Shown piece after piece: positions 17,208-26,796 of a stretch of DNA of 64,000 nt; within the stretch, counting starts at the first letter, position 1, and each line of letters starts with the position of its first letter. Origin of the DNA: Listeria costaricensis (GTDB taxonomy: Bacteria; Bacillota; Bacilli; Lactobacillales; Listeriaceae); contig NZ_FXUT01000010.1 in NCBI RefSeq assembly GCF_900183385.1, positions 20,413 through 84,412 of the forward strand, given 5' to 3'. A program made the translations under genes and the position numbers. Under the pieces are notes generated by a model. The model was not told the DNA's origin and searched no databases. It worked only from the letters and a program-made list of their open reading frames with translations.

Positions 17208-18836
17208 TTACGCCTCCATTAGTAATAATTCTGGGTCATTGAGTAACCGTTTGATATTGTTCATTGCTTTTTGCGCGGTAGCTCCATCGATGACACGGTG
17301 GTCAAAGCTTAGCGAAAGTGCCAAGACTGGTGCTGCTACGATTTCGCCGTTTTGAACGATGGCCTTTTCAGCAATACGACCAACGCCTAAAATAGCCACT
17401 TCTGGGTAATTGATAACCGGTGTAAACCACTGGCCACCAGCAGAGCCAATGTTAGAAATTGTCGCTGAACCATGACGCATTTCATCGGCTGTTAATTTGC
17501 CGTCACGTGCTTTTCCAGCTAGTTCATTGATTTCATTCGAGATAACAAAGACGGATTTTTTGTCTGCATTTTTGACAACTGGCACGTAGAGTCCGTGGTC
17601 AGTATCTGCTGCAATCCCGATATTATAATAATGTTTTTGAATCAGCTCATCTGTTGCATCATCAAGCGTGGTATTAAGCACTGGGAACTCACGCAATGTG
17701 GCCACGAGTGCTTTCACGATATATGGCAAGAAAGTGAGCTTGATTCCTTTTTCTGCCGCCACTTCTTTGAAACGTTTTCTGTGTGCCATCAAAGCAGATA
17801 CTTCGATTTCGTCCATCAACGTCACGTGTGGTGCTGTATGTTTCGAGTTGACCATCGCTTTGGCAATGGCACGACGCGTTGGCGATAGTTTTTCACGTGT
17901 TTCTGGATAAGCATCGCCTGCTGCCGGTACTGGTTTTGGCGCTGGTTTCGCTGCTTCTTTTTCGGCAGATTGTGGCGCTTTTTCTGCTGCCGCTTCTGCT
18001 TTCGACGCTTGATCTCCACTTAAGAAAGCATCCACATCCGCTTTCAAAACACGGTTATTTTTGCCACTGCCAGATACTTCAGCAATATTGACACCTTTTT
18101 CACGTGCATATTTCCGTACAGACGGCATCGCGATGACAAGACCATTCGGATCTTTTTTCGCAGATGGTGTCCCGTCAGTCGAAACATTTGCTGCTGCCGG
18201 TTCGGTCATTTTCGCTTCTTCAGCTGGTGATTCCGGTGTCGACGAGTGGTCAGCGGAGCCTTCAAAATCGCCTTCAAATGTGATCAGTCCTTGGCCAACT
18301 GTGGCAACAGTGCCTTCTTCAACCAGAATTTCCTTGACCGTTCCGTCTACTGGTGATGTGATTTCTTCGACAGATTTGTCGTTTTGCACTTCAAAAATGG
18401 CTTGGTCTTCTTCTACTTGATCGCCCGGTTTAACAAACCACTTCACGATTTCCCCTTCGTGAATCCCTTCGCCGATATCCGGCAATTTGAATTCATACAT
18501 ACCTTGGCCGCTTGTTTTTGTAGCAGCTGATTGTGTGTTTTCTGCTTTTGTATTTTCTTCTTTTGCGCTGATCTCTTCGGCGTCGTCTTCGTGACCTTCT
18601 ACGCCGTCAAATGTGATTAAAACTTGACCAACCGTTGCAACTTCCCCTTCTGCAACTTTGATCTCTTTTACTGTCCCTGAAACGGGTGAAGTGATCTCTT
18701 CGACAGATTTGTCATTTTGCACTTCAAAAAGAGATTCATCTTCTTCAATTTTATCGCCGGGCTGAACGAACCATTTCACGATTTCGCCTTCATGGATTCC
18801 TTCGCCGATATCTGGTAATTTAAATGAATATGCCAT
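17208..18836 (-). CDS. pdhC: Dihydrolipoamide acetyltransferase, E2 of pyruvate dehydrogenase
   Basis: The structural core of the complex, transferring acetyl groups from lipoate to CoA. The 542-residue protein has two lipoyl domains in tandem with identical QNDKSVEEI loops (lipoyl Lys43 and Lys154), Ala/Pro/Glu-rich linkers, a peripheral subunit-binding domain ([13 protein letters not shown] near 240-280) and a catalytic domain ending [10 protein letters not shown]. Two lipoyl domains rather than one is notable against B. subtilis. ATG behind CAGGAGG. A hairpin precedes the gene inside the operon. Confidence 0.97.
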   Translation of the reverse strand: MAYSFKLPDIGEGIHEGEIVKWFVQPGDKIEEDESLFEVQNDKSVEEITSPVSGTVKEIKVAEGEVATVGQVLITFDGVEGHEDDAEEISAKEENTKAENTQSAATKTSGQGMYEFKLPDIGEGIHEGEIVKWFVKPGDQVEEDQAIFEVQNDKSVEEITSPVDGTVKEILVEEGTVATVGQGLITFEGDFEGSADHSSTPESPAEEAKMTEPAAANVSTDGTPSAKKDPNGLVIAMPSVRKYAREKGVNIAEVSGSGKNNRVLKADVDAFLSGDQASKAEAAAEKAPQSAEKEAAKPAPKPVPAAGDAYPETREKLSPTRRAIAKAMVNSKHTAPHVTLMDEIEVSALMAHRKRFKEVAAEKGIKLTFLPYIVKALVATLREFPVLNTTLDDATDELIQKHYYNIGIAADTDHGLYVPVVKNADKKSVFVISNEINELAGKARDGKLTADEMRHGSATISNIGSAGGQWFTPVINYPEVAILGVGRIAEKAIVQNGEIVAAPVLALSLSFDHRVIDGATAQKAMNNIKRLLNDPELLLMEA

Positions 18837-18880
18837 TATTCTTTGCCTCCTGTTTTTATATCAAACTTGATTGAAAGGGA

Positions 18881-18901
18881 GCCGGCTAGCATTTAGCCGG
18901 C
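18881..18901 (-). other. Perfect hairpin between pdhB and pdhC
   Basis: GCCGGCTA (18881-18888), 5-nt loop, TAGCCGGC (18894-18901), with no T run on the minus strand. It lies between the pdhB stop and the pdhC ribosome site. A 3' stabiliser of the pdhAB segment or an RNA processing site is possible. Confidence 0.65.
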
Positions 18902-18912
18902 CATTACTTTTA

Positions 18913-19890
18913 TTAGAAAGCCAGTACTTCTTTTACGCGTTCGATGATGTCATTATGATTCGGCAGCCAAACTTGTTCAGCCTGCGAAAACGGAAATACG
19001 CTATCTGGTGCTGTCACACGCATAACAGGTGCCTCAAGAGAGAGAATAGCCCGATCATTGATTTCCGCAATCACATTTGCAGCAATGCCGGCTTGTTTTT
19101 GTGCTTCCTGTACCATGACAACACGTCCCGTTTTCTTCACGGAAGCGACGATTGTTTCTGTATCCAGCGGGCTGATCGTGCGTAAATCAATCACTTCAGC
19201 AGATACGCCGTCTTTTTCAAGCGCTTCTGCTGCTTTGACGGATTCTTGCACCATGGCACCGTAAGCAATAATCGTCACATCTGTTCCCTCGCGGCGAACG
19301 GCTGCTTTACCAAGCGGCACTGTATATTCACCTTCTGGAACTTCTTCACGGAAAGAACGGTAAAGTTTCATATGTTCAAGAAAAACAACAGGGTCATTGT
19401 CGCGAATCGCTGAAATTAGCAAACCTTTGGCATCATACGGCGTTGATGGAATCACAACTTTCAAACCTGGTGATTGTGCCATCAGACCTTCCAAATTATC
19501 TGCGTGGAGTTCAGGTGTATGAACCCCGCCGCCAAATGGAGCGCGGATTGTGATTGGTGCCGTCCGAGTGCCGCCAGTACGATAGCGCAACCGAGCCATT
19601 TGTCCGACAACAGAATCCATCACTTCAAAAACAAAGCCGAAAAATTGAATTTCAGGAACCGGACGATAGCCCTCAAGTGCTAGGCCGATCGCAAGGCCGC
19701 CGATACCGGACTCTGCAAGCGGTGTATCGAAAACACGGTCTTCGCCGAATTCATCTTGAAGTCCTTCTGTCGCACGGAAAACCCCGCCGTTTTTACCAAC
19801 ATCTTCTCCGAAAACTAAGACGTTTTCATCGTTTTTCAGCTCTACTGCAAGCGCATCTGTAATCGCTTGAATCATTGTTTTTTGCGCCAT
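18913..19890 (-). CDS. pdhB: Pyruvate dehydrogenase E1 component, beta subunit
   Basis: Forms the thiamine-diphosphate E1 heterotetramer with PdhA and decarboxylates pyruvate. The 325 residues include [19 protein letters not shown] (glutamate that activates ThDP), [35 protein letters not shown] and a C-terminal transketolase domain with DLRTISPLD. It starts 2 bp after pdhA ends, so translation is probably coupled. Confidence 0.97.
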   Translation of the reverse strand: MAQKTMIQAITDALAVELKNDENVLVFGEDVGKNGGVFRATEGLQDEFGEDRVFDTPLAESGIGGLAIGLALEGYRPVPEIQFFGFVFEVMDSVVGQMARLRYRTGGTRTAPITIRAPFGGGVHTPELHADNLEGLMAQSPGLKVVIPSTPYDAKGLLISAIRDNDPVVFLEHMKLYRSFREEVPEGEYTVPLGKAAVRREGTDVTIIAYGAMVQESVKAAEALEKDGVSAEVIDLRTISPLDTETIVASVKKTGRVVMVQEAQKQAGIAANVIAEINDRAILSLEAPVMRVTAPDSVFPFSQAEQVWLPNHNDIIERVKEVLAF

Positions 19891-19892
19891 GA

Positions 19893-21056
<1,164 letters not shown>

Positions 21057-21254
21057 TCATTCAGACAAAAATTTTTTCGCCTTCATTTCGATAAACCCGA
21101 TTGTGTATGAAAAGCAGGCATTACAAGATAGAAGAAATTATCTGCTATGTCGTTTTCCGTTTTGTAAGATTTCGATAAACTCTTCTATTCAACCCTTATA
21201 AACATTACTTATTCTGATTAATTCCCCTTGTTTGGCTGTTAAAACATCTTTGCA

Positions 21255-21290
21255 TTGTGAAACAAGCGAAACTTTGCGCATTTTTCACAA
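21255..21290. promoter_or_regulatory. Spaced TTGTGAAA / TTTCACAA inverted repeat
   Basis: TTGTGAAA (21255-21262) and TTTCACAA (21283-21290) are exact reverse complements separated by 20 bp, about 250 bp upstream of pdhA. The half sites match those of the redox regulator Rex, but the spacing is larger than a single Rex site. Confidence 0.4.
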
Positions 21291-21572
21291 ACAAATTATT
21301 CGATTATGGCCGTTTTCTTCGTTGAAACTGTTTTAATCAAAATCATAAAGTTTATTAATACACCAATCTTCTCCTTTAATTTACATGATGTTTTAGCAGA
21401 AGTCAACATTCTGAACCGCGTTATTTTATCGCTTACAATCGCTTAAAAACGTAAAACATTCGCATTTTATCACTGTATTAAAAAATCTCTCTATACCGCT
21501 AATCTGTTATATAATATTATAAACAACAGATTATCACACAACTTCTCCTCTCTTTTTCCATCGCAGACTATT

Positions 21573-21590
21573 GTTTGTGAAATCACAAAC
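21573..21590. promoter_or_regulatory. Perfect palindrome GTTTGTGA-AA-TCACAAAC
   Basis: Eight-base arms with a 2-bp centre, an 18-bp operator-sized palindrome in the pdhA-def interval. It resembles Rex or CRP/FNR-type half sites (TGTGA/TCACA). The regulator is not known. Confidence 0.5.
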
Positions 21591-21617
21591 TAATTTTTAT
21601 TTTGATCGCATCTGTGA

Positions 21618-21656
21618 GCCGAACGTTTACGGCAATGAAATAAATAAAGTTCGGCT
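21618..21656. other. Hairpin with GCCGAAC arms
   Basis: GCCGAACGTTTA and TAAAGTTCGGC-type arms flank an A/T-rich loop upstream of def. The following TTTAAACTTT is only weakly terminator-like, so it is called a structured element, not a terminator. Confidence 0.4.
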
Positions 21657-21802
21657 TTAAACTTTGCTTATTTTTAACAAATACACCAAAAGCCCTACTT
21701 GTTCCAATTTAATCTTGCTCTTTCCCATCACGATTGTTCCCTTTTCGGGTTGGATTTGTTAAAATAAATAATAAGAAAGAAATGAACAGGAGAGATTTAG
21801 CA

Positions 21803-22354
21803 GTGCTATTAATGAAAGATATTGTGCGGGAAGGTCATCCTGCCCTTCGTGAGGTTGCAGCAGAGGTTTCTTTTCCGCTGACAGAAGAAGAAAAAAAGCT
21901 TGGACAAGAGATGCTTCAGTTTTTAAAAAACAGCCAAGATGATGAGCTGGCAGAAAAATACGGATTGCGCGGTGGCGTTGGATTAGCCGCTCCACAACTA
22001 GCTGTTACAAAACGAATAATTGCCATCCACGTCCCAGATGAAAATGAAAAGTATTACAGTTATGTGCTTTACAATCCAAAAATCCGGAGCCATTCTGTAC
22101 AACAGGCATGCCTTGCAGGTGGTGAAGGCTGTTTATCAGTGGATCGTGAAGTCCCAGGCTATGTGGTGCGCAGTGAACGAATCACCGTCGAAGCTTTCGA
22201 TGAAACAGGCAAACCATTTAAACTTCGCCTGCGTGATTATCCGGCAATCGTGGTTCAACATGAAATTGATCATTTGAACGGCATTATGTTTTATGACCAT
22301 ATCAATAAAGAAAATCCGGCCTACTTGCCGCCGGATGTCGATGTATTAGGCTAA
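21803..22354 (+). CDS. def: Peptide deformylase
   Basis: Metalloenzyme that removes the formyl group from nascent proteins. The three deformylase motifs are present: [16 protein letters not shown] and QHEIDHLNG. The insertion before motif I makes it a type 2 (Gram-positive) enzyme. The longest frame starts at 21734 without a ribosome site. GTG 21803, ten bases behind AGGAG, gives 183 residues beginning [13 protein letters not shown], the usual length and N-terminus in Listeria. Confidence 0.96.
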   Translation: MLLMKDIVREGHPALREVAAEVSFPLTEEEKKLGQEMLQFLKNSQDDELAEKYGLRGGVGLAAPQLAVTKRIIAIHVPDENEKYYSYVLYNPKIRSHSVQQACLAGGEGCLSVDREVPGYVVRSERITVEAFDETGKPFKLRLRDYPAIVVQHEIDHLNGIMFYDHINKENPAYLPPDVDVLG

Positions 22355-22360
22355 AAATCA

Positions 22361-22394
22361 GACAGAACCGTCACAATCTCGGTTCTGTTTTTTT
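22361..22394 (+). terminator. Terminator of def
   Basis: CAGAACCG (22363-22370) pairs with CGGTTCTG (22380-22387), followed by seven Ts. It separates def from moeB. Confidence 0.85.
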
Positions 22395-22409
22395 AAAGGA
22401 GGTTTTTAG

Positions 22410-23420
22410 GTGAATCGCTACGACAGACAAACACGCGTGGCTGAAATTGGACACTCCGGTCAGCAAAAAATCATGGCTGCTCGCGCCTTGATCATTGGTG
22501 TTGGAGCAATTGGAAGCCATGTAGCCGATGCTTTAGTGCGTATGGGTGTGGAAGACATCGTCCTGATTGATCGCGATTTTGTGGAACTGACCAACTTGCA
22601 GCGACAAACCCTTTTCACGGAAGAAGATGCTCACTATAAGCTTCCCAAAGCAATTGCAGCGAAGGCTCATCTGGAAAAAATCAATCAGCAGGTGTCGATC
22701 GACGCTTTTGTAGATGAGGTAACGATAGATTTTCTAACGGAGCAACTCACACAAAATCAGCGGACTTTCGTTTTCGATTGCACGGATAATTTTGCGACGC
22801 GCCGATTAATCAATGAAGTCTGCCTGTTGCATCATACGCCTTGGATTTTTGCTTCTTGCGCGGGAAATTTTGCCAATGTCCTACCAATCATGCCTGGTAA
22901 AACCGCTTGCCTGACTTGCCTCATCGGAGAAGTCCCGCAAGTCAACGAAGCAAGCTGTGAGCTGATTGGTGTAAATGGCGCCCTTTTGCCGATGCTTGCA
23001 GGTGTGATTACTGCTTTATTTGTCCGAATGACAGTGGATGACACTTTTGAAGCAGGTGACTATTACCAGCTTGACGCGTGGCAGTTGACGACCGCCAAAT
23101 TTAAAATTCCTAAAAGAGCGGATTGCTCGACGTGTGGTGATGAGGCGAAACCTAGGGCAGTTGCGTTTTCCGACCAGCCAGTTGTACTATGTGGTCGCGA
23201 AACGGTTCAATTTCGATTGCCAGATCGTCAAGCGGCAGATTTTCAGTTGCTAACAGAGCGGCTCATTAGAGAAGGGCGACCTTTTTCAAAAAATCCTTAT
23301 TTGATTTGTTTTCAGTATCATGACTTCACTTTTTCTATTTTTCAAAATGGCCGCGTGCTTCTCCATGGAACGAGCGACCTTCACCAAGCTAAAAAAGCTT
23401 ACCACTACTTTTTCGAATAG
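22410..23420 (+). CDS. moeB: MoeB/ThiF family sulfur-carrier adenylyltransferase
   Basis: E1-like enzyme that adenylates the C-terminal glycine of the sulfur carrier MoaD during molybdopterin synthesis. The 336 residues show the nucleotide loop GVGAIGSHVADALVRMG (about 27-43), the DRDFVELTNLQRQ block, and zinc-binding CLTC and CSTC pairs. A C-terminal region of about 85 residues has no rhodanese domain. GTG start behind AAAGGAGG. The expected partner gene moaD is not in this window, so a ThiF-like role with another carrier cannot be excluded. Confidence 0.88.
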   Translation: MNRYDRQTRVAEIGHSGQQKIMAARALIIGVGAIGSHVADALVRMGVEDIVLIDRDFVELTNLQRQTLFTEEDAHYKLPKAIAAKAHLEKINQQVSIDAFVDEVTIDFLTEQLTQNQRTFVFDCTDNFATRRLINEVCLLHHTPWIFASCAGNFANVLPIMPGKTACLTCLIGEVPQVNEASCELIGVNGALLPMLAGVITALFVRMTVDDTFEAGDYYQLDAWQLTTAKFKIPKRADCSTCGDEAKPRAVAFSDQPVVLCGRETVQFRLPDRQAADFQLLTERLIREGRPFSKNPYLICFQYHDFTFSIFQNGRVLLHGTSDLHQAKKAYHYFFE

Positions 23421-23433
23421 GAGTGTTTATACA

Positions 23434-23928
23434 ATGGAAGTAACTGATTTCCACGCAGTCAGCTGTGCCATTTTGACAATTAGTGACACCAGATCACTTG
23501 AAACAGACGAAAGCGGGCGCTATTTGGCGGCAACGCTTACTGAAAATCAGCACCATCTCGTCGAACGGGCGTTTTGTCGAGATGAACCGGAAGCCATCAA
23601 TCGGCAGATCGATCGACTGATTGCCATGAAGCCTTTTTGTCTGATGACGACTGGCGGCACCGGGCTGGCCAAGCGTGATGTGACGTATGAAACACTTAGG
23701 CAGCGGATCAGGCAGGAAATTCCCGGCTTCGGTGAACTTTTTCGCATGCTGAGCTACAAAGAGGTCGGCAGTCGCGCCATGGTTTCTCGCGCTTTTGCTG
23801 GTTTTACGGAGGAAGGGATACTTCTTTTTGTTCTCCCCGGCTCGAAAAATGCTTGTCAGACCGCACTGGAAAATTTAATTTTACCCGAATTGCCGCATTT
23901 ATTTGTCGAACGGACTAAGAAAAACTAA
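23434..23928 (+). CDS. moaB: Molybdopterin adenylyltransferase family protein MoaB
   Basis: A 164-residue MoaB/Mog-type protein that adenylates molybdopterin before metal insertion. Visible motifs are AILTISDTR at the start, MTTGGTGLAKRDVT in the middle, FRMLSYKEVGSRAMVSRA and VLPGSKNACQTAL. ATG 23434 lies 8 nt behind TAGGAGTG. The longer frame overlapping moeB was rejected. It is 13 bp downstream of moeB in one operon and is followed directly by a terminator where further moa/moe genes would be expected. Confidence 0.9.
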   Translation: MEVTDFHAVSCAILTISDTRSLETDESGRYLAATLTENQHHLVERAFCRDEPEAINRQIDRLIAMKPFCLMTTGGTGLAKRDVTYETLRQRIRQEIPGFGELFRMLSYKEVGSRAMVSRAFAGFTEEGILLFVLPGSKNACQTALENLILPELPHLFVERTKKN

Positions 23929-23992
23929 AAAACGCAAACAGGTTGGTTAAAAGGAATCTTTCGTCACTTTTACTCGCCTGTTTGCGTTTTTA
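23927..23992. terminator. Bidirectional terminator between moaB and modA
   Basis: AAAACGCAAACAGG (23929-23942) and CCTGTTTGCGTTTT (23977-23990) pair over 14 bp. It lies between the convergent moaB and modA, whose stop is inside the right arm. Confidence 0.88.
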
Positions 23993-24775
23993 GTTGACTG
24001 TTTGAAAGCCATGATCTTGCAAGATTTGCTGGGATTCGGCTGCCGTTAGTTGATCCATAAAGGTTTGAACGGCTTTTGTATGTGAGCTATCTGTAATAAT
24101 TCCAGCATAATAACCGATTTCTGTATGTAAATCTTCTGGTATTTTCTGGACGATCTTAACGTCAGGGCTGATTGCCGCATCTGTTTGATAGACAAATCCC
24201 AGCTCTGCATTTCCACTGGCGACGTAAGACAATACTTGACGCACATCTGAACCAAAAACAAGCTGATCATGTAGCGAGTCATAGAGTTTGAGCGATTCTA
24301 GCGTCTCCTTGGCATAGCTCCCCGCTGGAACAGATTCAGGATCCCCCATCGCGATTCGTTCTGCTTGTTTCAGTGCCGTTTGCCAATCCTCATCCGTCCC
24401 CTTTGCCTCTTTCGGCTGAATTAGCACGAGACGATTTGTCGCAAATTTTTCTTTCCCTTTTGCAAGTTTTTCATCAATCAGGGCATCTAGGTCTTGCTCA
24501 CTGGCAAATAAGACGCCGTCAATGGGCGCTCCGTTTTTTACCCGCTCGCGAATTTGTCCTGAACTAGCATAATCAATCGTTAATTTAATGGAAGGATTTT
24601 CTTTTTCAAAATTTCGCCGAATTTCCTCGACCGATTCTTTTAAGCTTGCGGCAGCTGATAGATGAATCTCAATTGGGTCACTTTCTGGCGATCCGATACT
24701 TTCTTTCTCCCCATTTGTTGTACATCCCGTAAGAAGTATTGCTAGCAGACTGGCCATTAGCAGTATTTTTTTCAT
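23990..24775 (-). CDS. modA: Molybdate ABC transporter, substrate-binding lipoprotein
   Basis: Periplasmic-type binding protein that captures molybdate (or tungstate) for ModBC. The 261 residues begin with a lipoprotein signal ending LLTGC (lipidated Cys18), then IHLSAAASLKESVEEI, DYASSGQIRERVKNGAPIDGVLFAS and GNAELGFVYQTDA, all typical of ModA. It is transcribed away from modBC, a divergent arrangement that puts two promoters in the 113-bp interval. Confidence 0.93.
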   Translation of the reverse strand: MKKILLMASLLAILLTGCTTNGEKESIGSPESDPIEIHLSAAASLKESVEEIRRNFEKENPSIKLTIDYASSGQIRERVKNGAPIDGVLFASEQDLDALIDEKLAKGKEKFATNRLVLIQPKEAKGTDEDWQTALKQAERIAMGDPESVPAGSYAKETLESLKLYDSLHDQLVFGSDVRQVLSYVASGNAELGFVYQTDAAISPDVKIVQKIPEDLHTEIGYYAGIITDSSHTKAVQTFMDQLTAAESQQILQDHGFQTVN

Positions 24776-24888
24776 TTTACGCCCCCTTATTCTCTTATTT
24801 TACTTAAGTTTGACAAGCTTTGCCAGTGTTGGTCATAATAGAAAAGGACACGCTGTTTTAGCGAGTGATTCTGTTTGGAGGCGTTCAT

Positions 24889-25560
24889 ATGTTTACTTCT
24901 GTTTGGCATTCCGTTTTGGTGGCACTAGTATCCACTTTTCTCGCCCTCATTGTTATGCTTCCGGTCAGCTACTATTTTGCCAATCGGAAATCTCGCCTGC
25001 AATTACCGGTTGAAACCTTGATCTTGTTGCCGCTTGTTCTTCCGCCAACAGTTGTGGGTTTGATCTTACTGAATATTTTTGGCAAAAACGATTGGCTCGG
25101 CGGTTTCATTTGGCAAACGTTCGATTTTAGTTTTATTTTCACCCTGGCTGGAGCCGTGATTGCCACCACCATCATTATTTTACCGATTATGTATCAGGGC
25201 TTGAAGGCGGCCTTTCTTTCAATTGATCACGATTTGGTTTCAGCTGCCGAGACGCTCTCGGCCAGTTCCAGTCAAATTTTTCTTCATGTGATCATCCCGA
25301 ACTGCTGGCAGCCGATTTTAGCCGGACTATTACTGAGCTTTTGCCGTGCGATGGGCGAGTTTGGAGCCACCTTGATGGTAGCGGGCTACATCGAAGGAAA
25401 AACAGATACCATTGCATCAAGTATTTATTTTATGGTTCAGCAAGGCGAGATGAAAACCGCCATCTACTTAGGCATCATCAACGTGGTAATTGGCGTTTTC
25501 GCGCTGCTTATCATTCATTTACTAACCGTTCGCCAAAATCAGCTTTTGAGGAGGAAATAG
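24889..25560 (+). CDS. modB: Molybdate ABC transporter, permease
   Basis: A membrane permease of 223 residues with about five to six segments and the cytoplasmic EAA-type loop AAETLSASSSQIFLHVIIPNCW that docks the ATPase, followed by RAMGEFGATLMVAGY, a ModB hallmark. ATG 24889 lies seven bases behind TTTGGAGG; the longer frame was rejected. modC follows after one base. Confidence 0.94.
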   Translation: MFTSVWHSVLVALVSTFLALIVMLPVSYYFANRKSRLQLPVETLILLPLVLPPTVVGLILLNIFGKNDWLGGFIWQTFDFSFIFTLAGAVIATTIIILPIMYQGLKAAFLSIDHDLVSAAETLSASSSQIFLHVIIPNCWQPILAGLLLSFCRAMGEFGATLMVAGYIEGKTDTIASSIYFMVQQGEMKTAIYLGIINVVIGVFALLIIHLLTVRQNQLLRRK

Positions 25561-25561
25561 C

Positions 25562-26212
25562 ATGAGCTTAGTTTGCGATTTTACCAAACAAATGCCGTTT
25601 AACAGCTTGGAAATCACGTTCACCTTTGAAGCTCCGATTACGGCCATCATGGGAGCAAGTGGGGCTGGAAAAACAACCCTGTTTGCTTGTATTAGCGGCT
25701 TAACGCGTATTGACAGCGGCTCGATTACTTTTGCCGATCAAACTTGGGATGATCAGCGGATTGCGCTGCATTTGCCGGCAGCTGAACGAAAAGTTGGCTA
25801 TCTTTTTCAAAATCTGGCCTTATTTCCTAATATGAATGTCTATCAAAATATTGCATTTGGTTTAAAAATGCAAAAACAGCCCAAAAAAGACATTGAGCTG
25901 CGCGTTCGGAAAATCAGTGACTATTTGAAAATTACCCATCTGCTTTATTCGTCGGTGCAAAAACTTTCCGGCGGCGAGAAGCAACGTGTGGCCATGGCGA
26001 GGGCAATGATTACAGAGCCCAGACTGCTGCTTTTAGATGAGCCCTTTAATGGTCTTGATGAAGAGACGCGTGAAATTTGCATGGCTTTAGTGCGCCAAAT
26101 GGCCGATGATTTTAAAATTCCAGTTATTTTTGTGACACATTACAGTTCAGAAGCAAAAAAAATGACAAATGAAATTTTGGTGATGAAAAATGGTAGTCTC
26201 ACAACCGCTTGA
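25562..26212 (+). CDS. modC: Molybdate ABC transporter, ATP-binding protein
   Basis: A 216-residue ABC ATPase energising molybdate import. Walker A GASGAGKTT (about 31-39), Q-loop FQNLALFPNM, signature LSGGEKQR, Walker B LLLLDEPFNGLD and the H-loop VTHY are intact. It lacks the C-terminal TOBE/MOP domain of E. coli-type ModC, so it is a short form. It overlaps mobA by 23 bp. Confidence 0.93.
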   Translation: MSLVCDFTKQMPFNSLEITFTFEAPITAIMGASGAGKTTLFACISGLTRIDSGSITFADQTWDDQRIALHLPAAERKVGYLFQNLALFPNMNVYQNIAFGLKMQKQPKKDIELRVRKISDYLKITHLLYSSVQKLSGGEKQRVAMARAMITEPRLLLLDEPFNGLDEETREICMALVRQMADDFKIPVIFVTHYSSEAKKMTNEILVMKNGSLTTA

Positions 26213-26759
26213 CCGAGTTGGGATTCTTTTAGCTGGAGGTCGTTCGGTACGTTTTGGAGAAGATAAAGCTTTTTATAGAAGCTCAGCTGAAGCGCCCACA
26301 TGGGTTGAAAAGACAGCGGCAGTACTGCTTCCATTATGCAACCGGGTGGTCATTTCTGCCAACCATGAGCAACTGACAAGGATGAAGCAGCTTTTTGCAA
26401 ATGAGTCGCGTATTCAGGTGGTAGAAGATTTGCCTGGACTGACAGACTACGGGCCAATCGGTGGCTTATATGCAGCGATTACACAGATTGGGACGGCTGC
26501 TTCTTTTTTGATTTTAGCGGTCGACTATCCTTTCATGACTACGAAAATACTCGCGCAGCTGGCGGCTACACCAAATTGTTATGCCACGACACCCAGCCAG
26601 TCACATTATCTGATTGCTCATTTGCCTGATTTTCAGCGGGCGATCGAGCCACTGATCCAGAGACGTGAGCATCGTGTTCGTCTATTAATGGAAAATTTGG
26701 CGACTGTCCCGCTTGCTTTTCCGCCATCAGCAGCCTTTACAAATCAAAATAAAAAATGA
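26190..26759 (+). CDS. mobA: Molybdenum cofactor guanylyltransferase MobA
   Basis: Transfers GMP from GTP to molybdopterin to make the dinucleotide cofactor. The 189 residues carry the nucleotide-binding GILLAGGRSVRFGEDKA motif (about 11-27), DLPGLTDYGPIGGLYAA and LAVDYPFM. The start overlaps the end of modC, which suggests coupled translation. Its product is useful only if molybdopterin is made, and the central moa genes are not in this window. Confidence 0.9.
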   Translation: MVVSQPLDRVGILLAGGRSVRFGEDKAFYRSSAEAPTWVEKTAAVLLPLCNRVVISANHEQLTRMKQLFANESRIQVVEDLPGLTDYGPIGGLYAAITQIGTAASFLILAVDYPFMTTKILAQLAATPNCYATTPSQSHYLIAHLPDFQRAIEPLIQRREHRVRLLMENLATVPLAFPPSAAFTNQNKK

Positions 26760-26796
26760 TCCTGCCGCAATTTAGCACGGCAGGATCATTTTTTTA
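26751..26796. terminator. Bidirectional terminator between mobA and esterase gene
   Basis: ATGATCCTGCCG (26756-26767) and CGGCAGGATCAT (26778-26789) pair over 12 bp, with A and T tracts outside. It serves both convergent genes. Confidence 0.88.
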
